From positions 1 to 63,512 of the forward strand of contig NZ_BMOF01000007.1 of assembly GCF_014646935.1 (NCBI RefSeq): 63,512 nt of DNA, written 5' to 3'. A program made the translations under genes and the position numbers. The notes beneath the pieces were generated by a model. It was not told the DNA's origin. It was given only the letters and a program-made list of their open reading frames with translations, and did no database searches. Below, piece after piece: positions 9,440-20,175 of this stretch (the first letter of the stretch is position 1; the number at the start of each line of letters is the position of its first letter). The stretch is from Calditerricola satsumensis. Its GTDB lineage: Bacteria; Bacillota; Bacilli; Calditerricolales; Calditerricolaceae.

Positions 9440-11416
9440 ATGCCAAGACCCCTGGTCGTTGGAAACGGAAAACTGCTCGTCAATTTTGACGAAGGCCTCA
9501 ACATGCGCGACTTGTACTTTCCCCACGTGGGGCAGCTAAACCACATCGGGGGGCATCGGAGCGCGCTCGGCGTTTATGTGGACGGCCGGTTTTCGTGGTG
9601 CGATGAGCCGGCCTGGCAGCGTACCCTCGGCTACCTCCCCGATACGCTGGTGACGGACGTGCGCGCCGTCCATCCCGAGCTGGGCATCGAGCTCCGCATC
9701 CACGACGCCGTGGACGACGTCGACAACGTGTACCTCAAGGAGGTGACGGTGAAAAACTTGACCTCGGAGGCGCGCACGGTTCTTCTCTTTTTCAACCAGG
9801 ACTTGTCCATCGACGAGTCGGACGTCGGCGACACGGCGGTGTATGACCCGCGCCTCCACGCCGTGTACCATTACAAGCGCGACCGGTACTTCCTGTTTAA
9901 TGGCGCAACGCCGGAGGGGGGCATCGACCAGTTCAGCACGGGCATCAAGCGCTTCCATCACGCCGAGGGCACCTGGCGCGATGCCGAGGATGGCCATCTC
10001 CATGGCAATCCGATCGCCCAAGGGTCGGTGGACAGCGTGATCGGCTTCCGGCTGCACCTTGCTTCTGGCGGCGAGCAGACGATGCATTATTGGTTCGTCG
10101 TGGGCGCGTCGTATGACGAAGTGGTGGCCCTTAACGAAAAGGTGCGAAGGACCGGACCCGACCGGCTGATCCGGAAGGTGGCCCATTATTGGCGGCGGTG
10201 GCTGACCAAGGCCACGCCGCCCCCCTCCGACCTTCCGCCCGAAGTGCTGGACCTGTACAACCGCAGCCTCCTGATCATCCGCACCCAGGTGAACCACAAC
10301 GGGGCGATTACGGCGGCCAACGATTCCGACATCCTCCACTTTAACCGCGACCACTACAGCTACGTGTGGCCCCGCGACGGCGCGTACGTGGCCGACGCGC
10401 TGAGCGAGGCGGGCTACCACCGGCTGGCGGCATCCTTCTTCGAGTTCTGCGCCCGTGCGGTGACGAAGGACGGCTACCTGCGCCACAAGTACAACCCCGA
10501 CGGGACGGTCGGCTCCAGCTGGCACGCGTTTACCAACGGAAAGGAGGAAAAGCTGCCCATCCAAGAAGACGAAACGGCCAGCGTGCTCTTCGCCCTGTGG
10601 CGCTTTTACCGGCGGGACGAGGACATCGAGTACATCCGCCGCTTTTACCCCGGCTTCATCAAGCCGATGGCCCGCTTTCTGCTCGCCCATTACGACCCGC
10701 GGTGGCTCTTGCCCAAGCCGAGCTACGACCTCTGGGAAGAGCGGTGGGGCATCTTCACCTACACGGCGGCCACCGTCTACGGTGGCTTGAACGCGGCGGC
10801 CGGCTTTGCCGAGCTCTTCTGCGACGACGACTTGGCCCAGGCGTGCCGCGCCCGAACCCAGGAGATCCGCGAGGGCATGTTGCGCCACCTGTACGATTCC
10901 GAATGCGGCCGGTTTTTGCGCGCCGTGTACCCGGAAGGCGACCGCCTGCGCAAGGATCCCACGGTAGACAGCAGCCTGTTTGCCCTGTTTTTCTATAACG
11001 TCCTGCCTTCCGACGATCCGCGCCTCATCCGCACGATGGCGGCCGTCGAGAACGCGCTGCGCGTGCGGACGGACGTCGGCGGGTTTGCGCGGTATCAAGC
11101 CGACACCTATTTTCAGCAGACCGACGATGTGGCCAGCGTGCCGGGAAATCCGTGGATCATCTGCACGCTGTGGGTGGCGCTGTGGAAAATCGTCTCGGCG
11201 TCCTCGGCAGGAGCGCTCGCGGAGGCCCGCGAATGGCTAATGTGGACGGTCCGGCGCAGCTTGCCGAGCGGCGTGCTGCCGGAGCAGGTGCATCCGTATA
11301 CGGGCCAGCCCATTTCGGTGGCGCCGCTCACGTGGTCGCATGCCACCTTTGTCCACGTGGTGCGCCAGTATGCCCGGCGGTATCGCGAACTTCATACGGA
11401 GCAGGGGGGAACGTGA
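9440..11416 (+). CDS. GH15 glucoamylase-type glycoside hydrolase
   Basis: A 658-residue protein with an N-terminal beta-sandwich (about 1-260) and a C-terminal (alpha/alpha)6 barrel, the bacterial glucoamylase layout. The barrel shows YVWPRDGAYVADAL, the general-acid region DLWEER (Glu433 or Glu434) and the general-base region SGVLPEQ (Glu615). It should release glucose from the non-reducing ends of alpha-glucans; a trehalase-like specificity within GH15 is the alternative. No signal peptide is visible, so cytosolic glycogen breakdown is likely. It starts 19 bp after the previous gene at an ATG with a modest GGGAG site, and its stop codon abuts the next gene. Confidence 0.9.
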   Translation: MPRPLVVGNGKLLVNFDEGLNMRDLYFPHVGQLNHIGGHRSALGVYVDGRFSWCDEPAWQRTLGYLPDTLVTDVRAVHPELGIELRIHDAVDDVDNVYLKEVTVKNLTSEARTVLLFFNQDLSIDESDVGDTAVYDPRLHAVYHYKRDRYFLFNGATPEGGIDQFSTGIKRFHHAEGTWRDAEDGHLHGNPIAQGSVDSVIGFRLHLASGGEQTMHYWFVVGASYDEVVALNEKVRRTGPDRLIRKVAHYWRRWLTKATPPPSDLPPEVLDLYNRSLLIIRTQVNHNGAITAANDSDILHFNRDHYSYVWPRDGAYVADALSEAGYHRLAASFFEFCARAVTKDGYLRHKYNPDGTVGSSWHAFTNGKEEKLPIQEDETASVLFALWRFYRRDEDIEYIRRFYPGFIKPMARFLLAHYDPRWLLPKPSYDLWEERWGIFTYTAATVYGGLNAAAGFAELFCDDDLAQACRARTQEIREGMLRHLYDSECGRFLRAVYPEGDRLRKDPTVDSSLFALFFYNVLPSDDPRLIRTMAAVENALRVRTDVGGFARYQADTYFQQTDDVASVPGNPWIICTLWVALWKIVSASSAGALAEAREWLMWTVRRSLPSGVLPEQVHPYTGQPISVAPLTWSHATFVHVVRQYARRYRELHTEQGGT

Positions 11417-12853
11417 GTGACGTCGATCCGCTTCGGAACCGATGGCTGGCGAGCCATCATCGCCGAGGACTTTACCTTTGCCAACGTTCGTGCCGTCGTC
11501 TGCGCCATCGCTCGCTACCTCAAGAAGCAGGGGAAAGGGCAGCACGGGGTGGTGGTGGGGTACGACACCCGCTTTCTATCCGACGCCTTCGCCCGCGAAG
11601 CGGCCTGCGTGCTCGACGCCCACGGCATTCCCGTGCTCATGGTGAAGCGGCCCACGCCGACGCCCCTCGTCGCCTTCGCCGTCGTCTATTACGGCGCCGA
11701 CGGGGCGATCATGTTCACCGCCAGCCATAACCCGCCGCAGTACAACGGGATCAAGTTCATCCCCGACTACGGCGGGCCGGCCACGCCGGACATCACGCGG
11801 GGCATAGAGGCGGAGCTACCGGATGCCCTGCGCGAGGCGAAAACCCTGCGCCTGCCCGAGGCGCCGCGCGCGGAGGCTATCGACGTGTGGCCGGCCTACG
11901 TGCGCCATCTTGACGGGCTTGTCGATTGGGAGACGGTGGAACGGGCGGCCCTGTCTGCCGTCGTCGACCCCATGTACGGTGCCGGACAGGGGCTGGTGCG
12001 CGAGCTGCTCGCCGCGCGCGGGTGGACCGTGAACGAACTGCACGGGAAGTGCGATCCGCTGTTCGGCGGCCATCTTCCCGAGCCGACGGAAGCCCACCTG
12101 ACGGCGCTGCGCGACGCGGTGGTGGCCGGCGGGGCGCACCTTGGGCTGGCCAACGACGGGGACGCCGACCGCTTCGGCGTGGTGGATGGCGACGGGACGT
12201 ACGTGACGCCGAACCAGGTGCTGGTGCTTCTCGCCCATCACCTGCTCGCGCGGCGCGGCTGGAAGGGCGCCCTCGTGCGCACGGTGGCCACGACCCATCT
12301 GCTCGACCGGGTTGCCGAGCGGTTCGGCGTGCCGCTGGTGGAGACGCCGGTCGGCTTCAAGTACGTCGGCGACGCGATGCGCCGAGGGCCCGTTGTGGTG
12401 GGTGGCGAAGAAAGCGGGGGCTTGAGCGTTCTCGGCCACATCCCCGAGAAGGACGGCATCCTGGCCAATTGCCTAATCGCCGAGGTGCGCGCGGCGGAAG
12501 GGCGGCCCCTGCGCGCGGCGTTGGCCGACCTGGAGCGGGAATACGGGCGCGCCGTGCATAAGCGGCTGGACCTGCACCTGCCCGACGACGCGAAACGGAC
12601 CGTGGTGGAAGGCCTTTGTCAGGCTCCTCCGTCCGCTCTTGCGGGCCGGCGGGTGCGGGAGGTGCGCACCGTGGACGGCGTCAAGCTGCTGCTCGAGGGC
12701 GATGCGTGGGTGTTGGTGCGTCCCTCTGGCACGGAGCCGCTGCTCCGGGTGTACCTCGAAGCGGAAGCGGAGGCCCAGCTCGTGGCCCTGGAAGAGGCGG
12801 TGCGCGCGTTGACGGCGCGTGCCGAAACGGTGGCGCAGGGCCGAAAAGGCTAG
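11417..12853 (+). CDS. phosphoglucomutase/phosphomannomutase
   Basis: A 478-residue alpha-D-phosphohexomutase interconverting hexose 1- and 6-phosphates. All four family landmarks are present: FGTDGWR at the N terminus, the catalytic phosphoserine Ser103 in TASHNP, the metal-binding DGDADR loop, the sugar-binding GGEESGG loop, and the C-terminal RPSGTEPLLR phosphate loop. The GTG start directly abuts the preceding stop codon and has a GCAGGGGGGA site. It links the glycan operon to central metabolism. It is the active counterpart to the dead mutase domain two genes upstream. Confidence 0.95.
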   Translation: MTSIRFGTDGWRAIIAEDFTFANVRAVVCAIARYLKKQGKGQHGVVVGYDTRFLSDAFAREAACVLDAHGIPVLMVKRPTPTPLVAFAVVYYGADGAIMFTASHNPPQYNGIKFIPDYGGPATPDITRGIEAELPDALREAKTLRLPEAPRAEAIDVWPAYVRHLDGLVDWETVERAALSAVVDPMYGAGQGLVRELLAARGWTVNELHGKCDPLFGGHLPEPTEAHLTALRDAVVAGGAHLGLANDGDADRFGVVDGDGTYVTPNQVLVLLAHHLLARRGWKGALVRTVATTHLLDRVAERFGVPLVETPVGFKYVGDAMRRGPVVVGGEESGGLSVLGHIPEKDGILANCLIAEVRAAEGRPLRAALADLEREYGRAVHKRLDLHLPDDAKRTVVEGLCQAPPSALAGRRVREVRTVDGVKLLLEGDAWVLVRPSGTEPLLRVYLEAEAEAQLVALEEAVRALTARAETVAQGRKG

Positions 12854-12881
12854 GGCGGCATCCGGAAGCGCGTACGGCAAC

Positions 12882-12905
12882 AGCCCCGGGCATAGGCCCG
12901 GGGCT
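12882..12905 (+). terminator. GC-rich hairpin after the glycan operon
   Basis: A perfect 9-bp stem (12882-12890 with 12897-12905) has a 6-nt loop. There is no clear U tract, so termination is uncertain. It lies between two convergent genes and may serve either strand. Confidence 0.5.
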
Positions 12906-12983
12906 TGCCATTGGGTCCGATTGGAGGTGTCGGCAGGAAAACGACACCATGAGCGCGAATCTCCAACCTGATCCCAAACCGGC

Positions 12984-13841
12984 TCAAGAGGACGATTCCG
13001 AATCGGAGGGGCTGGGGGAGAGGCGGCGGAAGTCCTTGCGCACCGCTTCGACGTCCTCCGCGAACTTTTGCCGCATGCGGCGATACAGCCGGTCGAAGGT
13101 GCCGTGCGTCTCCGTTTCCAGCACGGCTAGCCCTGCGCCGGTTACCCCGCCGGGAACGCAAACGCGCTGGCGAAGCCCTTCCAAGGTGAAGGCGCCGCTG
13201 GCGAGCAGGCGGCCAAAGCCAATGGCCATCTCCGTCACCAGTTCCGTGGCCAGCGCCTTGGGCAATCCCGTTTCCCGCACCGCCGCTTCGGCCATCTCCT
13301 GCAGGAGGTAGCTGAGGAACGCGGGCCCGCAGCTGGAGAGATCGGAGGCGATGCGCGTCCACCGTTCATCGATTTCCACGGGGCGCCCGATGGCACGAAG
13401 CCAGCCCAGGAGTTCGCGGTGTTCCGCGTCGGAAAACCGCGAGCCGCGAACGACGAGCAGGGCGCCGCTGAGGGCCCCGTTCGTGATGCTCGGGATGACC
13501 TTGACCACCTTGGCGGCCAGCAAGGCCTCCAGATCGGCGACGGACACCGGGCTGGTGATCGAGATCAGCCATTGCTCCGGTCGCAGGCGGTTGGCGATGC
13601 GGGCGAGGACGTCGCGGTATTCCAAGGGCTTGACGCAGAGGAACACGCGGTCGCACGCATCGGCGACCTGCTCGGCGTTTGGCGTCACGCGTAGGCCCGG
13701 GAAGCGCTCGGAAAGGGCGTGGGCCTTGGCCGGGGTGCGATTCGTCACCCATACCTGTTCGGGACGAAGGGATCCCGAGGCGAGAAAGGCCTGAACGAGA
13801 AGGGATCCCATGCTGCCGGTGCCGATAAAACCAACGTTCAT
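12984..13841 (-). CDS. comER: ComER, pyrroline-5-carboxylate reductase-like protein
   Basis: A 285-residue member of the P5C reductase superfamily. The N-terminal Rossmann motif is GFIGTGSMG, and the C-terminal dimerisation domain carries SCGPAFLSYLLQEM and VPGGVTGAGLAVLE. It is divergent from comEA, exactly the position of comER in Bacillus. That context, rather than sequence alone, separates it from biosynthetic ProC. Its role in competence is unclear even in Bacillus. The complement ATG at 13841 is preceded by an AGGGGGA site. Confidence 0.85.
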   Translation of the reverse strand: MNVGFIGTGSMGSLLVQAFLASGSLRPEQVWVTNRTPAKAHALSERFPGLRVTPNAEQVADACDRVFLCVKPLEYRDVLARIANRLRPEQWLISITSPVSVADLEALLAAKVVKVIPSITNGALSGALLVVRGSRFSDAEHRELLGWLRAIGRPVEIDERWTRIASDLSSCGPAFLSYLLQEMAEAAVRETGLPKALATELVTEMAIGFGRLLASGAFTLEGLRQRVCVPGGVTGAGLAVLETETHGTFDRLYRRMRQKFAEDVEAVRKDFRRLSPSPSDSESSS

Positions 13842-13964
13842 CGCCGATCCCCCTAACCGCAGAACGTTCCCCTATGTTTCATGGGTATGCCCGGACGCGT
13901 TTGGCGATGACGGCGGGTGAGGTCGGCAGCCGCCGGTTCGGAATCGGACGGGGAGGAGGATGCG

Positions 13965-14636
13965 ATGCGCGAGTGGCTGGCGGAGTGGACAACGCGCGAA
14001 CGCCGGTTGGCGGCGGCGGTTGCCGTTCTGGCGGTGGCCGTGCTGAGCCTGTTCGCCTATATCCTCTGGGGAGAGAGGAGCGAGACGACGTGGATGGCCG
14101 ATCCGCCGATGGCGGGTGGGGCAGCTCCAACCCTTCCGGAATCAGGGGGGCCGCAAGGGGGGCAGGTGCACCAGGAAGAGGCGGCCCGTCCCAATGAGGG
14201 GGTGAAAACGGTAACCGTTGACGTGAAGGGCGCGGTGAACCGACCGGGTGTCGTCACGCTGCCCGAAGGAAGCCGCGTGCAAGACGCCGTGCGCGCCGCG
14301 GGGGGCCTCGCCCCGAACGCCGACGTTGAGCGGGTCAACCTTGCCGCGCCGCTTGCCGACGGGATGGCCGTCGTCATCCCCCGCCGTGGGGAAAACCTGC
14401 CTTCTGTGGGGGATCCCGCTTTGGCCGGCGCAGCACAAGGGGAAAAGGTGGATCTCAATCGCGCCACGGCCGCCGAACTGGACGCCCTTCCCGGCATCGG
14501 TCCGTCAAAAGCGGCGGCGATCGTCAAGTACCGCGAGGAAAAGGGCCCGTTTCGCACGGTGGAAGACCTGTTGGATGTTCCCGGGATTGGCCCGGCGCTG
14601 CTGGAACAACTTCGCGACCGCGTGGTGGTTCGGTAA
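13965..14636 (+). CDS. comEA: competence protein ComEA (DNA receptor)
   Basis: A 223-residue membrane-anchored DNA-binding protein of natural transformation. One N-terminal transmembrane helix lies at about residues 13-35. A hydrophilic linker is followed by an SLBB-type domain (VDVKGAVNRPGVVTLPEGSRVQDAV) and a C-terminal double helix-hairpin-helix (LNRATAAELDALPGIG and VEDLLDVPGIG). The DNA-binding part would lie outside the membrane. The ATG at 13965 follows GGGGAGGAGGA. In the usual operon comEB follows directly; here 2.5 kb of unrelated sequence intervenes. Confidence 0.93.
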   Translation: MREWLAEWTTRERRLAAAVAVLAVAVLSLFAYILWGERSETTWMADPPMAGGAAPTLPESGGPQGGQVHQEEAARPNEGVKTVTVDVKGAVNRPGVVTLPEGSRVQDAVRAAGGLAPNADVERVNLAAPLADGMAVVIPRRGENLPSVGDPALAGAAQGEKVDLNRATAAELDALPGIGPSKAAAIVKYREEKGPFRTVEDLLDVPGIGPALLEQLRDRVVVR

Positions 14637-14741
14637 ATGACGAACATATGTTCGCGGATTTATGGCTCCACGGAGAGCGTGCACACTTTTTTGTGTTGGG
14701 GCACTTGCTCAACGTTGACACGCACACCGAAGGACGGCGCG

Positions 14742-14770
14742 TTGACAAGCGGCGGTCTGAAGCCTATAAT
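14742..14770 (+). promoter_or_regulatory. sigma-A promoter of the metY leader
   Basis: Consensus TTGACA (14742-14747) and TATAAT (14765-14770) are separated by exactly 17 bp, about 65 bp before the riboswitch. Confidence 0.9.
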
Positions 14771-14833
14771 AATCCTAACGTTGTGGGAAGGCATAATTTT
14801 TTGTCCGTCTTCTGTTCGCATTCCATCCAACCT

Positions 14834-14960
14834 CTTATCACGAGTGGCGGAGGGACTGGCCCGATGAAGCCCGGCAACCGGCGGGAGCGGCGGATGGTCG
14901 TTCTCGCAGCGGTGCCAATTCCTGCAGAATCCGGGCGCGGATTCTGAGAGATGAGAGGGG
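14834..14960 (+). promoter_or_regulatory. SAM-I (S-box) riboswitch
   Basis: The conserved S-box core is present in order. It starts with CTTATCACGAG, then GGGACTGGCCCGATGAAGCC, then CGGCAACC, then GGTGCCAATTCC, and closes with a strand complementary to the start (GAGAGATGAGAG). SAM binding should favour the terminator that follows and shut off the downstream sulfhydrylase gene. Confidence 0.96.
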
Positions 14961-14977
14961 GGACGAGCGGTTGGAAC

Positions 14978-15010
14978 GCCCCTTCTCGTCGGAGAAGGGG
15001 CTTCGCTTTT
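14978..15010 (+). terminator. riboswitch-controlled terminator
   Basis: A perfect 10-bp stem (14978-14987 with 14992-15001) and a GTCG loop are followed by TTCGCTTTT. It lies between the S-box aptamer and the coding region, as expected for transcriptional attenuation. Confidence 0.88.
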
Positions 15011-15014
15011 GTGA

Positions 15015-16373
<1,359 letters not shown>

Positions 16374-16393
16374 AGCGAGCAAGAAAAGGCGAA

Positions 16394-16416
16394 AGCGGCC
16401 GGTGTTCCCGGCCGCT
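16394..16416 (+). terminator. hairpin after metY
   Basis: A 9-bp perfect stem (16394-16402 with 16408-16416) and a 5-nt loop lie 20 bp after the stop codon. No U tract follows. An additional 8-bp inverted repeat, GTGTAGAC (16421-16428) with GTCTACAC (16450-16457), lies just downstream. Confidence 0.5.
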
Positions 16417-16532
16417 CCGCGTGTAGACAACATACCGGGAAGGTACAAGGTCTACACGCCTTTATATCGAAATCTCAACATCACCGATTCCCCAAATTTG
16501 AAAAACGCCATCGATTTCTCTTTATCTACGAT

Positions 16533-16721
16533 CTATTTTAACTTTTTTGCGCGAATGAACGCTTCAATAAAACTGCTAATCCCTCCTATCAGTAAAATGA
16601 TGTTAAGTATGAGAGCATTAGTCCCGTATGGTTGTTCAAAATAGAAATATAAATTATAAGCACCACAAAAAGTCACTAAAATAGAAAAGATGAACTGACG
16701 AATAAGGCGCTTATCCTTCAA
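16533..16721 (-). CDS. small two-helix membrane protein, hypothetical
   Basis: A 62-residue ORF with two hydrophobic stretches (IFSILVTFCGAYNLYFYF and ALILNIILLIGGISSFIEAF) and basic ends. The local DNA is AT-rich, unlike the GC-rich surroundings. The start would be TTG with an AAGGTG site about 6 nt upstream, inside sequence that belongs to the adjacent IS256 remnant. No family is recognised. It could be a transferred gene or a chance ORF in an AT-rich patch. Confidence 0.4.
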   Translation of the reverse strand: MKDKRLIRQFIFSILVTFCGAYNLYFYFEQPYGTNALILNIILLIGGISSFIEAFIRAKKLK

Positions 16722-16729
16722 AATAACAC

Positions 16730-16995
16730 CTTCTTCCTGAAAAATTCAGATTGCCCTTTCCAATCCCCTTCGGTCAGAACGGAGTTAAACACCGCCATCC
16801 AAGCCGAAGGAAGAGGGATTTGGAATGACGCAGCACCAGATTACCGGAGATGCAGAACATTTGCATCCCCTTTTTCTCCGCGACGCGAAAGACGAAGCGC
16901 TTGCCAAGCTCATGGAAACCGTCTGGAATCGGAGCTGTTCGCCTGTTCCCCGCGGGGCAACAGGTGACGGTGTTGGCCTTGATGGAGAGGTGGCG
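16730..16995 (+). pseudogene. decayed IS256-family transposase remnant
   Basis: This stretch matches the left part of the IS256 element at 54.3-55.1 kb. The upstream sequence TCCAATCCCC-TCGGT-AGAA-GGAG is shared. The encoded N terminus (HQITGDAEHLHPLFLRDAKD, then EALAKLMETVWN) parallels the copy's ITVDAQLLHQLFLRDAKDDALAKLLESVLN. After about 36 codons an internal deletion jumps to a segment resembling ELFARYQRSEQALVLALMEM, now split over two frames. It cannot encode a transposase. About 200 bp after it (16996-17194) show no gene. Confidence 0.75.
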
Positions 16996-17194
16996 AAGCC
17001 AATTGGGGTGAGTTTGGCGAAAGAAACGGGTGAACCTGGCCGGGTGCGCGCGTGAAACGATCGTGTGCTTTCGCAATGGGAAGGCGCCTTCTGGGTTTTC
17101 CTCTTACGTCCTGACCAGGAAGTCGGTAAAATGGAAACGACAGGTTTCGTAAAGCGCCAACCGTGGATTGCCGTCGCCAGGAAGGAGGAAAGCA

Positions 17195-17671
17195 ATGTCC
17201 CGACGGCGCAAAAGCTGGGACGAATACTTCATGGACCTCGCCTTCACCGTCGCCGAGCGGGCCACGTGTCCGCGCCGGCATGTGGGGGCGGTGCTGGTGA
17301 AAAACAAGAAGCTGATGGGCACCGGGTACAACGGCAGCCCGGCCGGCGTGCCGGATTGCTATGACCGCGGTTGCCTCATCGAGCGCTACGTGGAAAACGG
17401 CGTCGAGCATGAACGGTGCATTCGCACCATCCACGCCGAGGTCAACCTGATCCTGTTTACCGACCGCGCCGACCGGGAAGGGGGCACGGTGTACGTCACC
17501 GACGAGCCGTGCTGGAACTGCGCGAAGATGCTCGCCAACAGCGGCATCGTGGAGATTGTCTACGAACGGCCGTACGAAAAGGACCACGAAAAGGTGGAAC
17601 GCCTCATGGCCGAGGCGGGCATTCGCCTGCGCCGATATGTGCGCGAGCGCATGCGGGATGAGCAGGCATGA
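17195..17671 (+). CDS. comEB: ComEB, dCMP deaminase
   Basis: A 158-residue zinc-dependent deoxycytidylate deaminase converting dCMP to dUMP. The zinc and catalytic motif HAEVN and the second ligand pair PCWNCAKM are present, as is the nucleotide-binding NGSPAGVPDC segment. The ATG at 17195 follows GAAGGAGG. It overlaps comEC by four bases (ATGA), so the two are translationally coupled. Promoter sequences must lie in the scarred region upstream, because comEA is 2.5 kb away. Confidence 0.93.
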   Translation: MSRRRKSWDEYFMDLAFTVAERATCPRRHVGAVLVKNKKLMGTGYNGSPAGVPDCYDRGCLIERYVENGVEHERCIRTIHAEVNLILFTDRADREGGTVYVTDEPCWNCAKMLANSGIVEIVYERPYEKDHEKVERLMAEAGIRLRRYVRERMRDEQA

Positions 17672-20106
17672 CGGCGCGGCCGGGCTTGTGGGCGGGACTG
17701 GGCGCTTGCGGCGGCACGGCCCTGGCCTTTGCCCTGGCCAGCCAAGGGTGGGCCCTCGCCTGGGCCGCCTTTTGCGCCTGTTGCGGAATGCTCGCGCTCG
17801 GATGGGGGCGGCGGACGGGTGTTCGAACGGCGCGGTGGGTTGCCCTCGGGGCGTTTTTCGCGGCGCTGGCCCTTGCGCGGACGGCCTTCTCTCCCGCCCT
17901 TGCCCCCTCGGCGCTTGAGGACCTTGGCGCGCAGGAGGGGATGGCGGTGGTCCTGGATGGCGTGGTGGCCCAGCCGCCGCGCCTTGACGGCGACCGCCTG
18001 CAGCTGGTGGTGCGGGGGATGGGGGCGCAGGTGGATGCGGCAAGGGGGGCGCTGGACGGCGAACGGGTCCTCGTGCGCGTGCGGCTGGCCCATCCGGAGG
18101 AACGCCGCGCGGCAGAAGCGCTGGGGCGCGGCGACCGCGTGCGCGTGGCGGGCACGCTCGAGCGGCCGCCCCTTCCGCGCAATCCCGGCGCCTTTGACTA
18201 CCGACGGCATCTCGAGCGCCAGGGCATTCGCTGGATCGTTCGGGTGAGCGGGCTTACAGCCGTCGACGTCGATTCCGGTGGCCGGTTTTCCCTCCTGCGC
18301 TGGGCCGACGACGCGCAGCGGCGGCTTTCCGCCGTGCTTGCCGGCACCCTTGCCCCGCAGACGGCGGGCTTTTTGCAGGCCCTTGTGCTCGGCGACCAGA
18401 GCGCCCTCGAACCGGAGGCAATGGACGTGCTCACGCGTCTCGGCCTCCGCCACGCCGTGGCCATCTCCGGCCTGCATGTTAGCCTTATGGTCGGACTTTT
18501 TTTATTCTTTTTGCGCAGCGTGGGGGTGACGCGCGAGCGGGCCGTCATCGGGCTGCTCGCCTTCGTTCCGGCGTATGTTGCCCTCACCGGGATGAGCCCG
18601 TCGGCCGTGCGCGCCGGGCTGATGGCCGAGCTGGCCCTGCTCGTTTTCGCCTTTCGCCGTTCGGCCGACGCGCTGAACGCATGGGGCTGGGCCTTGGCGG
18701 TGTCGCTGCTCTGCGTTCCGGCGTGGCTGTATTCGCCGGGCTTCCAGCTGTCCTACGCCGTCACGTGGGGGCTCCTCGTCGCGGCGGCGCCGCTTGCCCG
18801 ACGCCTGTCGAAAGGCCCGATGCCGCTTCGCGCGCTGGTGGCGGTGACCCTTGTGGCCCAGGCCGTCTCCTTTCCGCTGGTCGCCTGGCATTTCCACAAT
18901 GCCCATGGCCTGGCGCCGGTGGCCAACCTGGTGCTCGTGCCGGTGGTGTCGCTCCTCCTTTTGCCCCTCGGCACGGCGGTGCTCCTCTTGGCCCTTGTGC
19001 ACCCGGCGTTCGCGTTTGCTCCGGCGCGTCTGGCCGACGGCGCGGTGGACCTGTTCCTCGCGTTGGCGGCGCTGCTGGATCGCCCGTTCTTCTTCACCGG
19101 GTGGCCGCCGCCGCCCGTCTGGTGGTGGCCGCTGTACGGGCTGGCCCTCGGGGCATGGGTGTACGGGCTCGAACGCTGGAAGGGCCGCCGGGTGTGGATG
19201 GCCTTCGGCGCGGTTTTCGTCTTGCTGCTGGCCAGTCGCTGGACGGGCGGGGATGGCGGTGCGGTGCGCGTCACGTTCCTGGATGTGGGGCAGGGAAACG
19301 CGGCGGTGGTGGAAGCCGGCGGAAAGGTGTTTCTCGTCGACGGTGGCGGGCAGCCGGCGATCCCGACCGAAGCGTGGCGGCGCCGGCGCGATCCCTTTGA
19401 CGCGGGAGCGGATGTGGTCGTGCCGTACCTGCTGTATCGCGGCGCGCGGCGGATCGACATGGTGTTTGTCTCCCACGGCGACGAGGATCATCTTGGCGGA
19501 CTGTTTGCCGTGGTCAAGCAGCTGGCGGTGAACGAAGTGGCGGTGGGGCCCGAATTCGGGAGCCGCGCGCGGGAACGGGCGTTTCTGGGGCTCTGCGCCC
19601 GGCAAGGCGTTTCCGTGCGCCGGGTGTTTGCGGGAATGACGCGTCCTGTCGCGCCCGGCGTCTTTTGGCGCGTGGTGCATCCGCCCCGAACGGGATGCGC
19701 CGGTTGTACGGAAAACGATGCCTCCCTCGTTCTTGAGCTCCACGCCTACGGCCGCGTCGTTCTGTTTGCCGGTGACGTCGAGGAGCGGGGCGAGCAGGCC
19801 ATGGTAGCCGGCCGGCGCGTGCGGGACGTCGACGTGCTGAAGGTGGCCCACCACGGGAGCGAAACCTCGACGAGCGCGGCGTGGCTTTCGGCGGTGCGGC
19901 CGGAGTGGGCCGTCGTGTCCGTCGGGGCGCAGAACCGGTACGGCCATCCGCATCCCGCCGTTGTGGAGCGGCTTGACCGCCACGGCGCGCGGGTGCTGCG
20001 CACCGACCGGCACGGCGCCATCACGGTTGTGATCCGCTCCGACGGTCGGATGCGCGTGGTGCCGACGCTGCCTGCCCGGCCCGAAGCGGCTGCTGCCCGG
20101 CCTTGA
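17668..20106 (+). CDS. comEC: ComEC/Rec2 DNA-uptake channel
   Basis: An 812-residue polytopic membrane protein that forms the DNA translocation channel of natural transformation. It has an N-terminal DUF4131/OB-like region after the first helices, a central Competence domain containing LRHAVAISGLHVSLMVGLF, many hydrophobic helices, and a C-terminal metallo-beta-lactamase-like domain (about 530-800). In the last domain VFVSHGDEDHLGGLF carries the metal-binding HxDxDH-type motif, so a nuclease role is plausible. The length is normal for Bacilli. The start overlaps comEB by ATGA. Confidence 0.94.
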   Translation: MTARPGLWAGLGACGGTALAFALASQGWALAWAAFCACCGMLALGWGRRTGVRTARWVALGAFFAALALARTAFSPALAPSALEDLGAQEGMAVVLDGVVAQPPRLDGDRLQLVVRGMGAQVDAARGALDGERVLVRVRLAHPEERRAAEALGRGDRVRVAGTLERPPLPRNPGAFDYRRHLERQGIRWIVRVSGLTAVDVDSGGRFSLLRWADDAQRRLSAVLAGTLAPQTAGFLQALVLGDQSALEPEAMDVLTRLGLRHAVAISGLHVSLMVGLFLFFLRSVGVTRERAVIGLLAFVPAYVALTGMSPSAVRAGLMAELALLVFAFRRSADALNAWGWALAVSLLCVPAWLYSPGFQLSYAVTWGLLVAAAPLARRLSKGPMPLRALVAVTLVAQAVSFPLVAWHFHNAHGLAPVANLVLVPVVSLLLLPLGTAVLLLALVHPAFAFAPARLADGAVDLFLALAALLDRPFFFTGWPPPPVWWWPLYGLALGAWVYGLERWKGRRVWMAFGAVFVLLLASRWTGGDGGAVRVTFLDVGQGNAAVVEAGGKVFLVDGGGQPAIPTEAWRRRRDPFDAGADVVVPYLLYRGARRIDMVFVSHGDEDHLGGLFAVVKQLAVNEVAVGPEFGSRARERAFLGLCARQGVSVRRVFAGMTRPVAPGVFWRVVHPPRTGCAGCTENDASLVLELHAYGRVVLFAGDVEERGEQAMVAGRRVRDVDVLKVAHHGSETSTSAAWLSAVRPEWAVVSVGAQNRYGHPHPAVVERLDRHGARVLRTDRHGAITVVIRSDGRMRVVPTLPARPEAAAARP

Positions 20107-20175
20107 GGGTGGGCGAGGCAAACGCAACCTGCGGCGGCTTGGGTTCGTCACTTGTGAGGAGAGGAGGACGTGCAT

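Noticed and set aside
14715-14720. An earlier TTGACA as the -35 of the metY promoter
   Set aside because: No -10 lies at a suitable distance; the TTGACA at 14742 has a perfect TATAAT at 17 bp.
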